This document shows positions 24,653-35,358 of a stretch of 64,000 bases of DNA, piece after piece (the first letter of the stretch is position 1; every line of letters starts with the position of its first letter). Position numbers and translations under genes: made by a program. The stretch covers positions 1 through 64,000 of the forward strand of contig NZ_JOHY01000006.1 of NCBI RefSeq assembly GCF_000721495.1, written 5' to 3'. The notes under the pieces were generated by a model. It ran no database searches and was not told the DNA's origin. It saw only the letters and a program-made list of their open reading frames with translations. This DNA is from Streptomyces sp. NRRL F-5123 (GTDB lineage Bacteria > Actinomycetota > Actinomycetes > Streptomycetales > Streptomycetaceae).

Positions 24653-26191
24653 TTGAGTTCGGCAGCCGGACCACACACCGCAACCGAACCTGACCGTCCC
24701 GCGGTGAGGAAGACGGGCACCTTCAGCTCGCTCAGGATCCGCAACTACCGGCTTTTCGCGACCGGCGCCGTGGTGTCCAACACCGGCACCTGGATGTCGC
24801 GGATCGCCCAGGACTGGCTGGTGCTCAGCATCACCGGCTCCTCCTTCGCCGTCGGCATCACCACCGCGATGCAGTTCCTGCCGATGCTGCTCTTCGGCCT
24901 GTACGGCGGCGTGATCGCCGACCGCTACCCCAAGCGGAAGATCCTGCTGTGCACCCAGGCCGCGCTCGGCATCCTGGGCCTGCTGCTCGCCGGACTCACG
25001 CTGGGCGGTGTGGTCCAGGTCTGGCACGTCTACACCATCGCCTTCCTGCTGGGCATGGTGACCGTCGTCGACAACCCCACCCGGCAGACCTTCGTCGTCG
25101 AGATGGTCGGCCCCGACGTGGTCCGCAACGCCGTCTCGCTGAACGCCGCCAACTTCCAGGCCGCCCGACTCGTCGGCCCGGCCGTCGCCGGTGTGCTGAT
25201 CACCGCGGTCGGCAGCGGCTGGGCCTTCCTGATCAACGGCCTGTCCTTCCTCGCCCCGCTCACCGGTCTGCTGCTGATGCGCACCTCCGAGCTGCACAAG
25301 ATCGAGAAGGCGCCGCGCGGCCGCAAGGGGCAGCTGCGCGAGGGGCTGAGCTACGTCGCCGGGCGGCCCGAGCTGATCTGGCCGATCGTGCTGGTCGGCT
25401 TCATCGGCACCTTCGGCTTCAACTTCCCGATCTGGCTGTCGGCCTTCGCCAACAAGGTCTTCGACAGCGGCGCCGGCACCTACGGCATCCTCAACTCGCT
25501 GATGGCCGGCGGCTCCCTCATCGGCGCACTGCTCGCCGCCCGCCGCACCGGCACCCGGCTGCGGATGCTGGCGGCCGCCGCCGCGGTCTTCGGCGTGCTG
25601 GAGGCCGCGGCCTCGCTGTCCCCGACCTTCTGGGTCTTCGCGGTGCTGCTCGTGCCGATCGGCGCCTTCGGGCTCACGTTCAACACCACCGCCAACGCCA
25701 GCGTCCAGCTCGCCACCGACCCCGTCATGCGCGGCCGTGTGATGAGCCTGTACATGATGGTCTTCGTCGGCGGCACCCCCATCGGCGGCCCGGTCATGGG
25801 CTGGGTCACCGACACCTACGGCGCCCGCGTCGGCTTCCTGAGCGGCGGCCTGATCTCCGCGCTCGCCGCCGGCGGTGTGGGCCTTGCTCTCGCGCGCGCG
25901 GCGGGCCTGCGCCCCCAGATCGACCTGCGGCGCGGCAGCGGCCGCCCGCTGGTGGCCTTCGTGCCCCGCAACCCGGCCGCTGTGCCGCCCGCGCCGGCCG
26001 GTCCGGTCGCCCCCGCCGTTCCGTCGGCGAAGGCCGCACAGCCCGTGCCTGCCGTGCCTGGCCCGTCCGCCGCGATGCCCGCTGCGCCGGTCGCCCACGC
26101 CGCGCCCGCCGCCTGCGACGACGCGTCCGCGCCCGCGGGTGCGGACGGGCCCGGGCGGCGGACCGGCAACGCGCCGAGCCCGGCGCTGTGA
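24653..26191 (+). CDS. MFS exporter (EntS-like MFS_3 type)
   Basis: 512 residues from TTG 24653; GGGGGAGG lies about 12 bases upstream and no other usable start is near. Helices and motifs fit the 12-TM MFS_3 group: LRIRNYRLFATGAVVSNTGTWMSRIAQDWLVL, GGVIADRYPKRKILL, VDNPTRQTFVVEMVG. The last 75 residues are an Ala/Pro-rich cytoplasmic tail, odd for the family. It is the second gene of the MarR operon and overlaps the next by GTGA. Relatives such as EntS export siderophores, others drugs; the substrate is undetermined. Confidence 0.88.
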   Translation: MSSAAGPHTATEPDRPAVRKTGTFSSLRIRNYRLFATGAVVSNTGTWMSRIAQDWLVLSITGSSFAVGITTAMQFLPMLLFGLYGGVIADRYPKRKILLCTQAALGILGLLLAGLTLGGVVQVWHVYTIAFLLGMVTVVDNPTRQTFVVEMVGPDVVRNAVSLNAANFQAARLVGPAVAGVLITAVGSGWAFLINGLSFLAPLTGLLLMRTSELHKIEKAPRGRKGQLREGLSYVAGRPELIWPIVLVGFIGTFGFNFPIWLSAFANKVFDSGAGTYGILNSLMAGGSLIGALLAARRTGTRLRMLAAAAAVFGVLEAAASLSPTFWVFAVLLVPIGAFGLTFNTTANASVQLATDPVMRGRVMSLYMMVFVGGTPIGGPVMGWVTDTYGARVGFLSGGLISALAAGGVGLALARAAGLRPQIDLRRGSGRPLVAFVPRNPAAVPPAPAGPVAPAVPSAKAAQPVPAVPGPSAAMPAAPVAHAAPAACDDASAPAGADGPGRRTGNAPSPAL

Positions 26192-26802
26192 GGCTCTTCG
26201 CGGCGCTGCTGCCGCCGCCCGCGGCCATGGCCGAGCTGACCGCGGGCCTCGGCCCGCTGTACCGGCTGCCGGGCGCCCGCGACCTGCGCTGGACGGCGCC
26301 GGAGGGCTGGCACTACACCCTGGCCTTCCTCGGCGAGGTGCCCGACACACTGCGCCCGGACCTCGACGAGCGCCTCGCCCGCGCCGCCCGCCGCCACGAG
26401 CCCTGCGCCCTGCGCATCTCGGGCGGCGGGCGTTTCGGCGACCGGGCGCTGTGGGCCGGGGCCGAGGGGGATGTGCGGGCCGCGGGCGCGCTCGCGGCCA
26501 CCGTACGGGCCGCGGCGCGCAGGGCCGGTGCCCCGGTCGACGAGGAGCACGGCTTCCGCGCCCACCTCACGCTCGCCCGCACCTCCCGGGGCGCCCCCGT
26601 CGACCTCCGCCCCTTCGCCGCCGCGCTCGGCGGCTTCCGCGGCGCCCGGTGGACGGCGACCGACCTCAGCCTCGTCGCCAGCCTGCTGCCGCGCTCCGGC
26701 ATCCCCGGCGAGCGCTCGCACTACACCGTCGTCGGCTCCTGGCCGCTCGGCGGGCCGGCCGACGCGGCGCCCGGGCGCGGGGCGGCCGGCGGGGCCGGTT
26801 AA
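26188..26802 (+). CDS. thpR: RNA 2',3'-cyclic phosphodiesterase (2H ligase family)
   Basis: 204 residues from GTG 26188, which overlaps the MFS stop as GTGA. Two HxTx motifs mark the 2H fold: HYTL (His about 42) and HLTL (His about 126). The start VRLFAALLPPPAAMAEL and GGGRFGDRALWAG fit bacterial ThpR. The enzyme opens RNA 2',3'-cyclic phosphates to 2'-phosphates. Coupling to an efflux gene has no obvious functional meaning. The C-terminal 15 residues are Gly/Ala-rich. Confidence 0.9.
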   Translation: MRLFAALLPPPAAMAELTAGLGPLYRLPGARDLRWTAPEGWHYTLAFLGEVPDTLRPDLDERLARAARRHEPCALRISGGGRFGDRALWAGAEGDVRAAGALAATVRAAARRAGAPVDEEHGFRAHLTLARTSRGAPVDLRPFAAALGGFRGARWTATDLSLVASLLPRSGIPGERSHYTVVGSWPLGGPADAAPGRGAAGGAG

Positions 26803-26811
26803 CCTCGAAGG

Positions 26812-26898
26812 GTGGACCCCAAGACCCGTACCCGCGTGATGACCGCCGCCCTCTTCCTGATGCTCGTGGTGGTCGCGGTCGCCGCCGCGGTGCGCTGA
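26812..26898 (+). CDS. 28-residue single-helix membrane peptide
   Basis: GTG 26812 begins VDPKTRTRVMT, followed by a single hydrophobic helix (AALFLMLVVVAVAAAV) and a final Arg. TAACCT (26800-26805), seven bases before the start, is a good -10, so the mRNA would be leaderless; there is no separate ribosome site. Similar tiny membrane peptides beside this locus appear in streptomycetes, which supports it as real, but that is from memory of the family. It lies just after thpR. Confidence 0.5.
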   Translation: MDPKTRTRVMTAALFLMLVVVAVAAAVR

Positions 26899-26937
26899 CC
26901 GCGGCGGCGACCGGCGTACGGCCGGCGGCGCCGCCCG

Positions 26938-27933
26938 CTACCAGGCGAAGGCCTCCGGGGAGGGGCCCGGGCCGGGGAAGACCTCGTCCAGCGCCGCGAG
27001 GAACTCCGCGGACAGCTCCAGGTCCACCGCCCGCAGTGCCGACTCCAGCTGCTCCGCAGTGCGCGGGCCGACGATCGGCCCGGTGACGCCGGGGCGCGTC
27101 AGCAGCCAGGCCAGGCCCACGTCGCCCGGATTCAGGCCGTGCTTGCCGCACAGGTCCTCGTAGGCCTGGATCTGCGCGCGCTGCGCCGGGTCGGCCAGCG
27201 AGTCCGCCGCCCGCCCGCCGGTCGAGCGGGACGCGCCGCCCTCGGCCTGCTTGCGGAGCACCCCGCCGAGCAGCCCGCCGTGCAGCGGCGACCACGGGAT
27301 CACGCCGAGGCCGTAGCCCTGGGCCGCCGGGATTACCTCCATCTCCGCGCGCCGCTCCATCAGGTTGTACAGGCACTGCTCGGAGGTCAGGCCGAGCGAG
27401 CCGCGCCGCCGGGCCGCCTCGTTGGCCTGCGCGATGTGCCAGCCGGCGAAGTTGCTCGACCCGGCGTAGAGGATCTTGCCCTGGGTCACCAGGACGTCGA
27501 CGGCCTGCCAGATCTCGTCCCAGGGCGTGGCCCGGTCGACGTGGTGGAACTGGTAGATGTCGATGTGGTCCGTGCCCAGCCGCTTGAGGCTGGCGTCCAC
27601 CGCACGGCGGATGTTCAGCGCCGACAGCTTGTCGTGGTTGGGCCAGGCCTCGCCGTCCGCGCCCATGTTGCCGTAGACCTTCGTGGCCAGCACCGTCTTG
27701 TCCCGGCGGCTGCCGCCCTTGGCGAACCAGGAGCCGACGATCTCCTCGGTCCTGCCCTTGTTCTCACCCCAGCCGTAGACGTTGGCGGTGTCGAAGAAGT
27801 TGACCCCGGCGTCGAGGGCCGCGTCCATGATCGTGTGGCTGTCCGCCTCGGTGGTCTGCGGACCGAAGTTCATGGTGCCGAGAACCAGGCGGCTGACCTT
27901 GAGACCGGTGCGTCCGAGCTGTGTGTACTCCAT
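26938..27933 (-). CDS. Aldo/keto reductase
   Basis: 331 residues from ATG 27933. It has the full AKR tetrad: Asp48 and Tyr53 (FFDTANVYGWG), Lys85 (TKVYG), His130 (YQFHHVD). The cofactor phosphate site reads PGVTGPIVGPRTAEQLESALRA near the C-terminus. It belongs to the YajO/PhsB-like group (MEYTQLGRTGLKVSRLVLGTMNFG) and would reduce aldehydes or ketones with NADPH. It is alone, between the small membrane gene and hairpins, on the same strand as the SGNH gene. Confidence 0.93.
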   Translation of the reverse strand: MEYTQLGRTGLKVSRLVLGTMNFGPQTTEADSHTIMDAALDAGVNFFDTANVYGWGENKGRTEEIVGSWFAKGGSRRDKTVLATKVYGNMGADGEAWPNHDKLSALNIRRAVDASLKRLGTDHIDIYQFHHVDRATPWDEIWQAVDVLVTQGKILYAGSSNFAGWHIAQANEAARRRGSLGLTSEQCLYNLMERRAEMEVIPAAQGYGLGVIPWSPLHGGLLGGVLRKQAEGGASRSTGGRAADSLADPAQRAQIQAYEDLCGKHGLNPGDVGLAWLLTRPGVTGPIVGPRTAEQLESALRAVDLELSAEFLAALDEVFPGPGPSPEAFAW

Positions 27934-27973
27934 GGCCTCCAGCCAAGCCGTTGGAGTGCGCTCGAATCAAGGG

Positions 27974-27999
27974 GCCGTCCGGGAGCTGGACCGGACGGC
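27974..27999 (-). terminator. Hairpin between SGNH and aldo/keto reductase genes
   Basis: A 9-bp perfect stem, GCCGTCCGG (27974-27982) with CCGGACGGC (27991-27999), has an eight-base loop. It lies downstream of the SGNH gene and 41 bases before the aldo/keto reductase start on the same strand. It may be a second terminator or part of the leader. Confidence 0.45.
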
Positions 28000-28018
28000 G
28001 TAGGGCCAGGTGAGGGCA

Positions 28019-28041
28019 CTGCCGGGCAGGCGGCCCGGCAG
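28019..28041 (-). terminator. Terminator hairpin after the SGNH gene
   Basis: An eight-bp perfect stem (28019-28026 with 28034-28041) and a seven-base loop, 17 bases past the stop of the leftward SGNH gene. Confidence 0.55.
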
Positions 28042-28057
28042 CCTGCCCGAGGTGGGT

Positions 28058-28738
28058 TCAGCCCTCGGCGTAGGGCGCTCCGAGGCCCCACGCCTGGTGC
28101 ATGGCGTCGGCGAAGGCGGCCGCCAGCTTGTGCTCGCCGGCCGCGTTGGGGTGGGTGCCGTCGTAGGTGTCGAGCAGTATGTCGTAGCCGTCCGGGCGGG
28201 AGGCCAGCAGCAGCGGCGATGCGGGCGAGTCGTGCTCGGCGACGGCCTTGGCCAGCAGGGTGTTGAGCTCCGTGCACTGCCCGGCGAAGCCCGGGTCGAG
28301 GTCTGCGCGGGTGTTGGGTATCACCGGCAGCAGCACCATGCGGATCCCGGGGGCTGAGGCCCGCGCCTCGGCGATGAAGCGCTCGACGTTGGCGAGGGTC
28401 TGCCCGGCGTCGGTGTAGAAGCCGAGGTCGATCAGGCCGAGGGAGACCAGCAGGACGTCCGGCCGGTGCTCGCGGACGACGTCCCCTATCAGCGGCGCCA
28501 GGTGCAGCCAGCCCTCGCCCCAGCCCGCCAGGTGCCGCCGGGCGTGCGGCGGGAAGGCCGGGTCGGCGTAGTCGGCCGAGACCGCGGCGTCCGCCGCCCG
28601 GTCGTACAGCCCGTCGCGCGGCCCGACCACGGCGAAGGGCTCGCCCTGCGCGACCAGATGGCGCCACATGCGGTAGCGCCACGTGTAGTCGCCGGAGGCG
28701 CCGATGGTCATGGAGTCGCCGACGAAGAGGTAACGCAT
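28058..28738 (-). CDS. SGNH/GDSL hydrolase-like protein
   Basis: 226 residues from ATG 28738 (MRYLFVGDSMTIG); starts further up overlap the neighbour. The GDS block carries Ser9 and the C-terminal block DGTHPN has the Asp/His pair, so the esterase dyad is present. The third block, normally GxND, reads GLIDL: the oxyanion-hole Asn is Ile. There is no signal peptide. It probably hydrolyses an ester or acetyl group, but the missing Asn makes activity uncertain. It is divergent from the secreted beta-propeller gene, with 47 bases between. Confidence 0.82.
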   Translation of the reverse strand: MRYLFVGDSMTIGASGDYTWRYRMWRHLVAQGEPFAVVGPRDGLYDRAADAAVSADYADPAFPPHARRHLAGWGEGWLHLAPLIGDVVREHRPDVLLVSLGLIDLGFYTDAGQTLANVERFIAEARASAPGIRMVLLPVIPNTRADLDPGFAGQCTELNTLLAKAVAEHDSPASPLLLASRPDGYDILLDTYDGTHPNAAGEHKLAAAFADAMHQAWGLGAPYAEG

Positions 28739-28785
28739 GCCGGGCATCATCCCCGACCTCTCCGCGACCGGGGACACTGGGGTGC

Positions 28786-29841
28786 ATGCGCGCGTACATC
28801 CCGACGGCCGCCGCCGGCGCCGCCCTCGCCCTGGGGTGGGCGGTCACGCCCGCCGCGGCCCTCGGCACCGCCCCCACCGTGGCCTTCACGATCTCCGACC
28901 CGCGGATCGCGGAGGCCAGCGGCCTGGCGGCCAGCCGTCTGCACCCGGGGATCTACTGGACGCACAACGACAGCGGCGACGGCCCGTACGTCTACGCGGT
29001 CGACTCCGCCACCGGCAGGACCGTGGCGCGTGTGGCGATGCGCGGGATCCACCCCCGCGACGTCGAGGCGATATCGATCGGCCCGGACGGCGACGTCTAC
29101 GTCGGCGACATCGGCGACAACCTCGACGGCGCCTGGAAGGAGGTGTGGATCTACCGCTTCCCCGAGCCGGAGAAGCTGCACGACCAGACCGTGGGCGTCA
29201 CCCGCTACACCGTCCGCTACGACCAGGGCCCGCGCAACGCCGAGGCCATGATGGTGCAGCCGAGGACCGGCCGGGTGTACATCGCCAGCAAGAAGCAGTC
29301 CGGCGGCAGCCTCTACCAGGGCCCCGCCCACCTCACCGCCCATGGTGTGAACACCTTCCGGCGCATCGCCGGCGTGCCGTGGGTGACAGACGGGGCCTTC
29401 TCGCCCGACGGCAGCCGACTGGTGCTGCGCGGCTACTTCTCGGCAACGGAGTACCGCTGGACGGGCGGCGCCCCGAGCAGGCTCGCCGACCTCGACGTCC
29501 CCATGCAGCCGCAGGGCGAGGGGGTCACCTTCAGCGCCGACGGCCGGGCGCTGATGTACGGCAGCGAGGGGCGCGGCAGCCAGGTGTGGCGGGCGCCGCT
29601 GGCGGATTCCGAGCTGCCCGACAGCGTGCCCCCGCTGCCCCCGAGGGCGACGCCCGGAAGCGGGACGGCGGGCAGGGGCGTGACCGCGACCCCCGGGGCG
29701 GGCGCGGGCAGCGCCGGAACGGGCGCGGCCGGGCAGGGGTCCGGCAGTGCGGGCGGCAAGGCGGTGGGTCTCGGGGCGCTGGCCGCGGTGGTCGCGCTGG
29801 GCCTGGGCCTGCGCCGGGTACTGCGCCGCCGCCGGGGCTGA
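28786..29841 (+). CDS. Secreted beta-propeller protein with C-terminal membrane anchor
   Basis: 351 residues from ATG 28786. A signal peptide (MRAYIPTAAAGAALALGWAV, cleavage after PAAA) is followed by a blade-type fold with repeated G-D-V-Y and W-Y-R motifs. Examples are SGLAASRLHPGIYWTHNDSGDG, DVEAISIGPDGDVYVGDIGDN and GAFSPDGSRLVLRGY. A Gly/Ser/Thr-rich spacer (about 285-325) leads to a membrane helix and RRVLRRRRG tail. It resembles esterase-like/NHL extracellular propellers and is probably held on the outside of the membrane. No catalytic residues are identified. Confidence 0.78.
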   Translation: MRAYIPTAAAGAALALGWAVTPAAALGTAPTVAFTISDPRIAEASGLAASRLHPGIYWTHNDSGDGPYVYAVDSATGRTVARVAMRGIHPRDVEAISIGPDGDVYVGDIGDNLDGAWKEVWIYRFPEPEKLHDQTVGVTRYTVRYDQGPRNAEAMMVQPRTGRVYIASKKQSGGSLYQGPAHLTAHGVNTFRRIAGVPWVTDGAFSPDGSRLVLRGYFSATEYRWTGGAPSRLADLDVPMQPQGEGVTFSADGRALMYGSEGRGSQVWRAPLADSELPDSVPPLPPRATPGSGTAGRGVTATPGAGAGSAGTGAAGQGSGSAGGKAVGLGALAAVVALGLGLRRVLRRRRG

Positions 29842-29854
29842 GCCCCGGCGGCGG
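29826..29854. terminator. Bidirectional hairpin between propeller gene and serC
   Basis: A 14-bp perfect inverted repeat (29826-29839 with 29841-29854) around one central base covers the propeller stop codon. It lies 21 bases from the end of the convergent serC, so it can serve both transcripts. Confidence 0.7.
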
Positions 29855-29874
29855 GATGCCGTGAGGTCAGCCGG

Positions 29875-31023
<1,149 letters not shown>

Positions 31024-31136
31024 TCAGCGGGTGTCCCATCGGGTGAGACGGCCTTGTGGCGCATCCCCGCGACGCGTGCGCCTCCGCGCGCCCCTTGGAT
31101 GCGCCGGGCCGCGGGGAGTCGGGCAAGGTGGTGGCC

Positions 31137-34037
31137 ATGACGGGTGGTGACGGGGCGGGTGGGACCGGCGGGCTGGAGCGGGCACTGCGCGCGGCGGTGC
31201 GCGGGGACGTGGCCTGGGACGCCGGTGCGCGGGCGCTCGTGACGATGGACGCGTCCAACTACCGGCGGGTGCCGCTGGGGGTGGTGGCCCCTGCGGACGC
31301 GGCGGACGTGACGGCGGCGCTCGCGGTGTGCCGGGAGCACGGAGTGCCGGTGACCGCGCGCGGCGGCGGCACCTCGATCGCCGGCCAGGCCACCGGCACC
31401 GGCGTCGTCCTGGACTTCACCCGGCACATGAACCGGCTGCTGGAGATCGACCCCGGGACGCGGACCGCGCGCGTACAGCCCGGCCTCGTCCTGGACGACC
31501 TGCGGCGGGCCGCTGCCCGGCACGGCCTGACCTTCGGCCCCGATCCCTCCACGCACAGCCGCTGCACCCTCGGCGGCATGATCGGCAACAACGCGTGCGG
31601 CTCGCACTCGGTGGCCTGGGGCACTACCGCCGACAACGTCCGGGGACTGGACGCCGTCACCTACCGCGGCGAGGCGGTCCGGCTCGGCGCCGACGGACTG
31701 GCGGGCCTTCCCGCCCGGCTGCGCGACGGCATGACCGCGCTCGCCGACGGCAACCTGGCGCTGCTGCGCACCGGCTTCCCGCAACTGCCGCGCCGTATCT
31801 CCGGATACGCCCTCGACCGGCTGCTGCCCGAGCACGGCAGGGACGCGGCACGGGCCGTCACCGGCAGTGAGGGGACGCTCGCGGTGCTGACGGAGGCGAC
31901 CGTGGCCCTGGTGCCCGCGCCGGCCGCGCGGGCGCTCGCGGTGCTCGGCTACGTGGACGAGAGCGCGGCGGCGCAGGCCGCGCACCTGCTGCTGCCGCTG
32001 CGGCCGCTGACGGTGGAGGGGATGGCGGCCGACCTGGTGGGGGAGGCCGCGGCGGCGGATCTTCCGCGTGGCGGTGCCTGGCTCTTCGTCGAGACCGGTG
32101 GCGACGGCCCCGACGAGGCAGAGGCACGCGCGCGGGAGATCTGCCGGGCGGCCGGCGGCGCGACCGGACACGCCGTCGTCGCCGATCCCGCCGGGCAGCG
32201 CGCCCTGTGGCGGATCCGGGAGGACGCGGCCGGAACCGCCACCCGCATGCCCGACGGCACCGAGGCGTGGCCGGGCTGGGAGGACTGCGCGGTGCCTCCC
32301 GCCGGGCTGGGCGGCTATCTGCGGGAATTCCGGGCCCTGCTGGCCGCTCACGGGCTGCGCGGTGCGCCCTACGGCCACTTCGGCGACGGATGCGTGCACG
32401 TCCGGATCGACTTCGACCTCGTCGACCCGGCCGGCGTCGCGCGCTTCCGCCGCTTCTCCGAGGACGCCGCCGACCTGGTGGTGGCGCACGGCGGCTCGCT
32501 GTCCGGCGAGCACGGCGACGGGCAGGCGCGCGCCGAGCTGCTGCCGAAGATGTACGGCCCGGAAATGATGGCACTCTTTTCAGATTTCAAGGATCTCTGG
32601 GACCCCGACGGCGGGTTGGGCCCGGGAACGCTTGTGCGACCCGACCCCATTGATAGCAACCTTCGCTTCGCCGCGCTGCCTTCCGGAAATGCAGGTTTGC
32701 TCCCGGTGGCCTTCACCTATCCGGGTGACGGCGGTGATTTCGTTGCCGCCGTCCGGCGCTGCGTCGGAGTGGCCAAATGTCGCTCCTCGGCCGCTGTTTC
32801 CGGTGGCGGTTCCGATGTCATGTGCCCGTCCTTCCGGGTCACCGGCGAGGAGCGGCATTCCACCCGCGGCCGGGCGCGGCTGCTGCACGAGATGCTCGCG
32901 GGCGAGGTCGTCACCGACGGCTGGAGGTCCGCGGAAGTCAAGGAGGCGCTGGATCTGTGCCTTTCCTGCAAGGGCTGCCGGTCGGACTGCCCGGTCGAGG
33001 TGGACATGGCGACCTACAAGGCGGAATTCCTGCACCAGCACTACCGCGGGCGGCTGCGGCCGCGCGCCCACTACGCGATGGGCTGGCTTCCGCTGTGGCT
33101 GAAAATCGCTCGCAGGTTCGCCCGGCTGCTCAATTTCCTCGGCAGGACGCGGTCAACCGCATGGCTGGCCAAACGATTCGCCGGGATCGCAAGAGAACGC
33201 GAACTGCCCGAACTGGCGACCGAGACATTCACCCGTTGGGCGCAGCGCGACACCCCGGACGGCGTAGCTCCGACTGAGCCGTCCGAGTGGTCTTCCCCCA
33301 GGCCGCGCACGGTCGTGCTGTGGCCCGACACCTTCACCGACCACCTCGCGCCCGCGGCCGGCCGCGCCGCCGTGCGGGTGCTGCGGGCTGCGGGACTGCG
33401 CGTCGTCCTGCCGCCGGCGGCCGTCTGCTGCGGGCTGACCTGGGTGTCCATCGGGCAGCTCGACCGGGCCCGGGCCGTGATGCGGCGCACCCTCGACCGG
33501 CTGGAGCCCGTCCTCGACGCCGGGCTGCCGCTGGTCGTGCTCGAACCGAGCTGCGCCGCCGCGCTGCGCGCCGACCTGCCGGAGCTGGTCGGCCCCGGCG
33601 AACCGCGGGCCGCCCGGCTGGCCGCAGCCGTACGGACCTTCGCCGAGGCGCTGGAGGACTTCGCGCCCGGCTGGCAGCCGCCGCGCCTGGACCGTACGGC
33701 CGTCGGCCAGACGCACTGCCACCAGCACGCCGTGCTCGGCGACGCCGCCGACCGTCGGCTGCGCGCCCGCGCGGGACTGGCCGGCGAACTGACCGGCGGC
33801 TGCTGCGGCCTGGCCGGCAACTTCGGCTTCGAGGACGGCCACTACGAGGTGTCCGCCGCCTGCGCCGAGGAGGCGCTGCTGCCCGCGCTGCGGGCGGCGG
33901 ACGGCGACGCGGTCGTGCTGGCCGACGGCTTCTCCTGCCGTACCCAGATCGCCCAGCTCGCGCCCGGCACCACCGCCCGCCACCTCGCCGAGGTCCTGGC
34001 CGAGGCGCTGGAGCCGGGCGGCGCCGGCCCCGGCTGA
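31137..34037 (+). CDS. FAD-linked oxidase fused to Fe-S cysteine-rich domains (D-lactate dehydrogenase-like)
   Basis: 966 residues from ATG 31137, with AAGG eight to nine bases upstream. The FAD domain has [22 protein letters not shown] (about 66-88) and [11 protein letters not shown]. The cap domain ends with [10 protein letters not shown]. Next come two [4Fe-4S]-type clusters: CVGVAKCR...MCPSF (about 541-565) and [12 protein letters not shown] (about 607). Two CCG domains follow (LEPSCAAAL about 801, [10 protein letters not shown] about 889). It is a GlcD-GlcF-type fusion like bacterial YdiJ/Dld-II and probably oxidises D-lactate or a related hydroxy-acid to the quinone pool. Two stretches (about 32565-32760 and 33090-33260) are less GC-rich, with TTT, TCA, ATT, GAT and TTG codons unusual for this genome. 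Confidence 0.9.
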   Translation: MTGGDGAGGTGGLERALRAAVRGDVAWDAGARALVTMDASNYRRVPLGVVAPADAADVTAALAVCREHGVPVTARGGGTSIAGQATGTGVVLDFTRHMNRLLEIDPGTRTARVQPGLVLDDLRRAAARHGLTFGPDPSTHSRCTLGGMIGNNACGSHSVAWGTTADNVRGLDAVTYRGEAVRLGADGLAGLPARLRDGMTALADGNLALLRTGFPQLPRRISGYALDRLLPEHGRDAARAVTGSEGTLAVLTEATVALVPAPAARALAVLGYVDESAAAQAAHLLLPLRPLTVEGMAADLVGEAAAADLPRGGAWLFVETGGDGPDEAEARAREICRAAGGATGHAVVADPAGQRALWRIREDAAGTATRMPDGTEAWPGWEDCAVPPAGLGGYLREFRALLAAHGLRGAPYGHFGDGCVHVRIDFDLVDPAGVARFRRFSEDAADLVVAHGGSLSGEHGDGQARAELLPKMYGPEMMALFSDFKDLWDPDGGLGPGTLVRPDPIDSNLRFAALPSGNAGLLPVAFTYPGDGGDFVAAVRRCVGVAKCRSSAAVSGGGSDVMCPSFRVTGEERHSTRGRARLLHEMLAGEVVTDGWRSAEVKEALDLCLSCKGCRSDCPVEVDMATYKAEFLHQHYRGRLRPRAHYAMGWLPLWLKIARRFARLLNFLGRTRSTAWLAKRFAGIARERELPELATETFTRWAQRDTPDGVAPTEPSEWSSPRPRTVVLWPDTFTDHLAPAAGRAAVRVLRAAGLRVVLPPAAVCCGLTWVSIGQLDRARAVMRRTLDRLEPVLDAGLPLVVLEPSCAAALRADLPELVGPGEPRAARLAAAVRTFAEALEDFAPGWQPPRLDRTAVGQTHCHQHAVLGDAADRRLRARAGLAGELTGGCCGLAGNFGFEDGHYEVSAACAEEALLPALRAADGDAVVLADGFSCRTQIAQLAPGTTARHLAEVLAEALEPGGAGPG

Positions 34038-34059
34038 CCGGGCGGGAGCGGGCCGCGGC

Positions 34060-35160
34060 TCAGGACGTCGTCGTCGGGTCGCCCTCGATGGTGTGCAGGC
34101 TGCGGGCGCCCGGACCGGTGTAGCGCGCGGAGGGGCGGACCAGCCGACCGGTGCGCTTCTGCTCCAGGATGTGCGCCGACCACCCGGCGGTGCGCGCGCA
34201 CGTGAACATCGACGTGAACATGTGCGCCGGGACCTCCGCAAAGTCCAGCACGATCGCGGCCCAGAACTCCACGTTGGTGGCCAGGACGCGGTCCGGGCGC
34301 CGCTCCTGCAGCTCGGCGAGCGCCGCCTTCTCCAGCGCCTCGGCCACCTCGTAGCGCGGTGCGCCCAGCTCGCGGGCGGTGCGCCGCAGGACGCGGGCCC
34401 GCGGGTCCTCGGCGCGGTAGACGCGGTGCCCGAAGCCCATGAGCCGCTCGCCCCTGTCGAGCGCGCCCCTCACGAAACCCGTCGCGTCGCCCGTGCGCTC
34501 GATCTCCTCGATCATGCCGAGGACGCGGGACGGGGCGCCGCCGTGCAGCGGCCCGGACATGGCGCCGACCGCACCGGACAGCGCGGCGGCCACGTCGGCG
34601 CCGGTCGAGGCGATGACGCGGGCGGTGAAGGTGGAGGCGTTCATGCCGTGCTCGGCCGCCGACGTCCAGTACGCGTCCACCGCCGCGACATGCCGCGGGT
34701 CCGGCTCGCCGCGCCAGCGGATCATGAACCGCTCGGTGATGGACCGCGCCTTGTCGATCTCATGCTGCGGCACCATCGGCTGGTGCCGGCCGCGCGCGGA
34801 CTGGGCGACGTACGACAGCGCCATCACCGCGGCGCGGGCCAGGTCGTCGCGGGCCTGGCCGGCGTCGATGTCCAGCAGCGGGCGCAGCCCCCACACGGGC
34901 GCGAGCATGGCCAGCGCGGACTGGACGTCGACCCGTACGTCACCGGAGTGCACCGGGATCGGGAAGGGCTCGGCCGGCGGCAGCCCGGGGTCGAACCGCC
35001 CGTCGACCAGCAGGCCCCACACGTTGCCGAAGCCCACGTGCCCGACCAGCTCCTCGATGTCGACCCCGCGGTAGCGCAGCGACCCGCCCTCCCGGTCGGG
35101 CTCGGCGATCTCCGTCTCGAACGCGACGACTCCTTCGAGTCCGGGTACGAAGTCGGACAT
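34060..35160 (-). CDS. Citrate synthase 2
   Basis: 366 residues from ATG 35160, with AAGGAG eight bases upstream; longer in-frame reading starts in pdxH antisense and is rejected. It is a type-II-like short citrate synthase: [34 protein letters not shown] (His), [31 protein letters not shown] and FEWD-like region [12 protein letters not shown]. It condenses oxaloacetate and acetyl-CoA. Streptomycetes carry paralogues, so the role could also be methylcitrate synthesis. It is convergent with the dehydrogenase (22-bp gap) and divergent from pdxH. Confidence 0.92.
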   Translation of the reverse strand: MSDFVPGLEGVVAFETEIAEPDREGGSLRYRGVDIEELVGHVGFGNVWGLLVDGRFDPGLPPAEPFPIPVHSGDVRVDVQSALAMLAPVWGLRPLLDIDAGQARDDLARAAVMALSYVAQSARGRHQPMVPQHEIDKARSITERFMIRWRGEPDPRHVAAVDAYWTSAAEHGMNASTFTARVIASTGADVAAALSGAVGAMSGPLHGGAPSRVLGMIEEIERTGDATGFVRGALDRGERLMGFGHRVYRAEDPRARVLRRTARELGAPRYEVAEALEKAALAELQERRPDRVLATNVEFWAAIVLDFAEVPAHMFTSMFTCARTAGWSAHILEQKRTGRLVRPSARYTGPGARSLHTIEGDPTTTS

Positions 35161-35358
35161 GCGGCGACTCCTTCGATGCTGTCGGCGGTCGGGCGGCGGT
35201 ACGGCTCTCCGGTCATGCCCCGTCATGGGGGAGCCCATCCTGCTCCATTCGGACCAGCCATTCTTCCGGCATGTGGACATGTCAGAGCCCGTGAGATGCC
35301 GCACACCGTCCGATACCGGCCGCGGCGCGCGGGCGCCGGCCCCTGGGAGGATGTGCGG

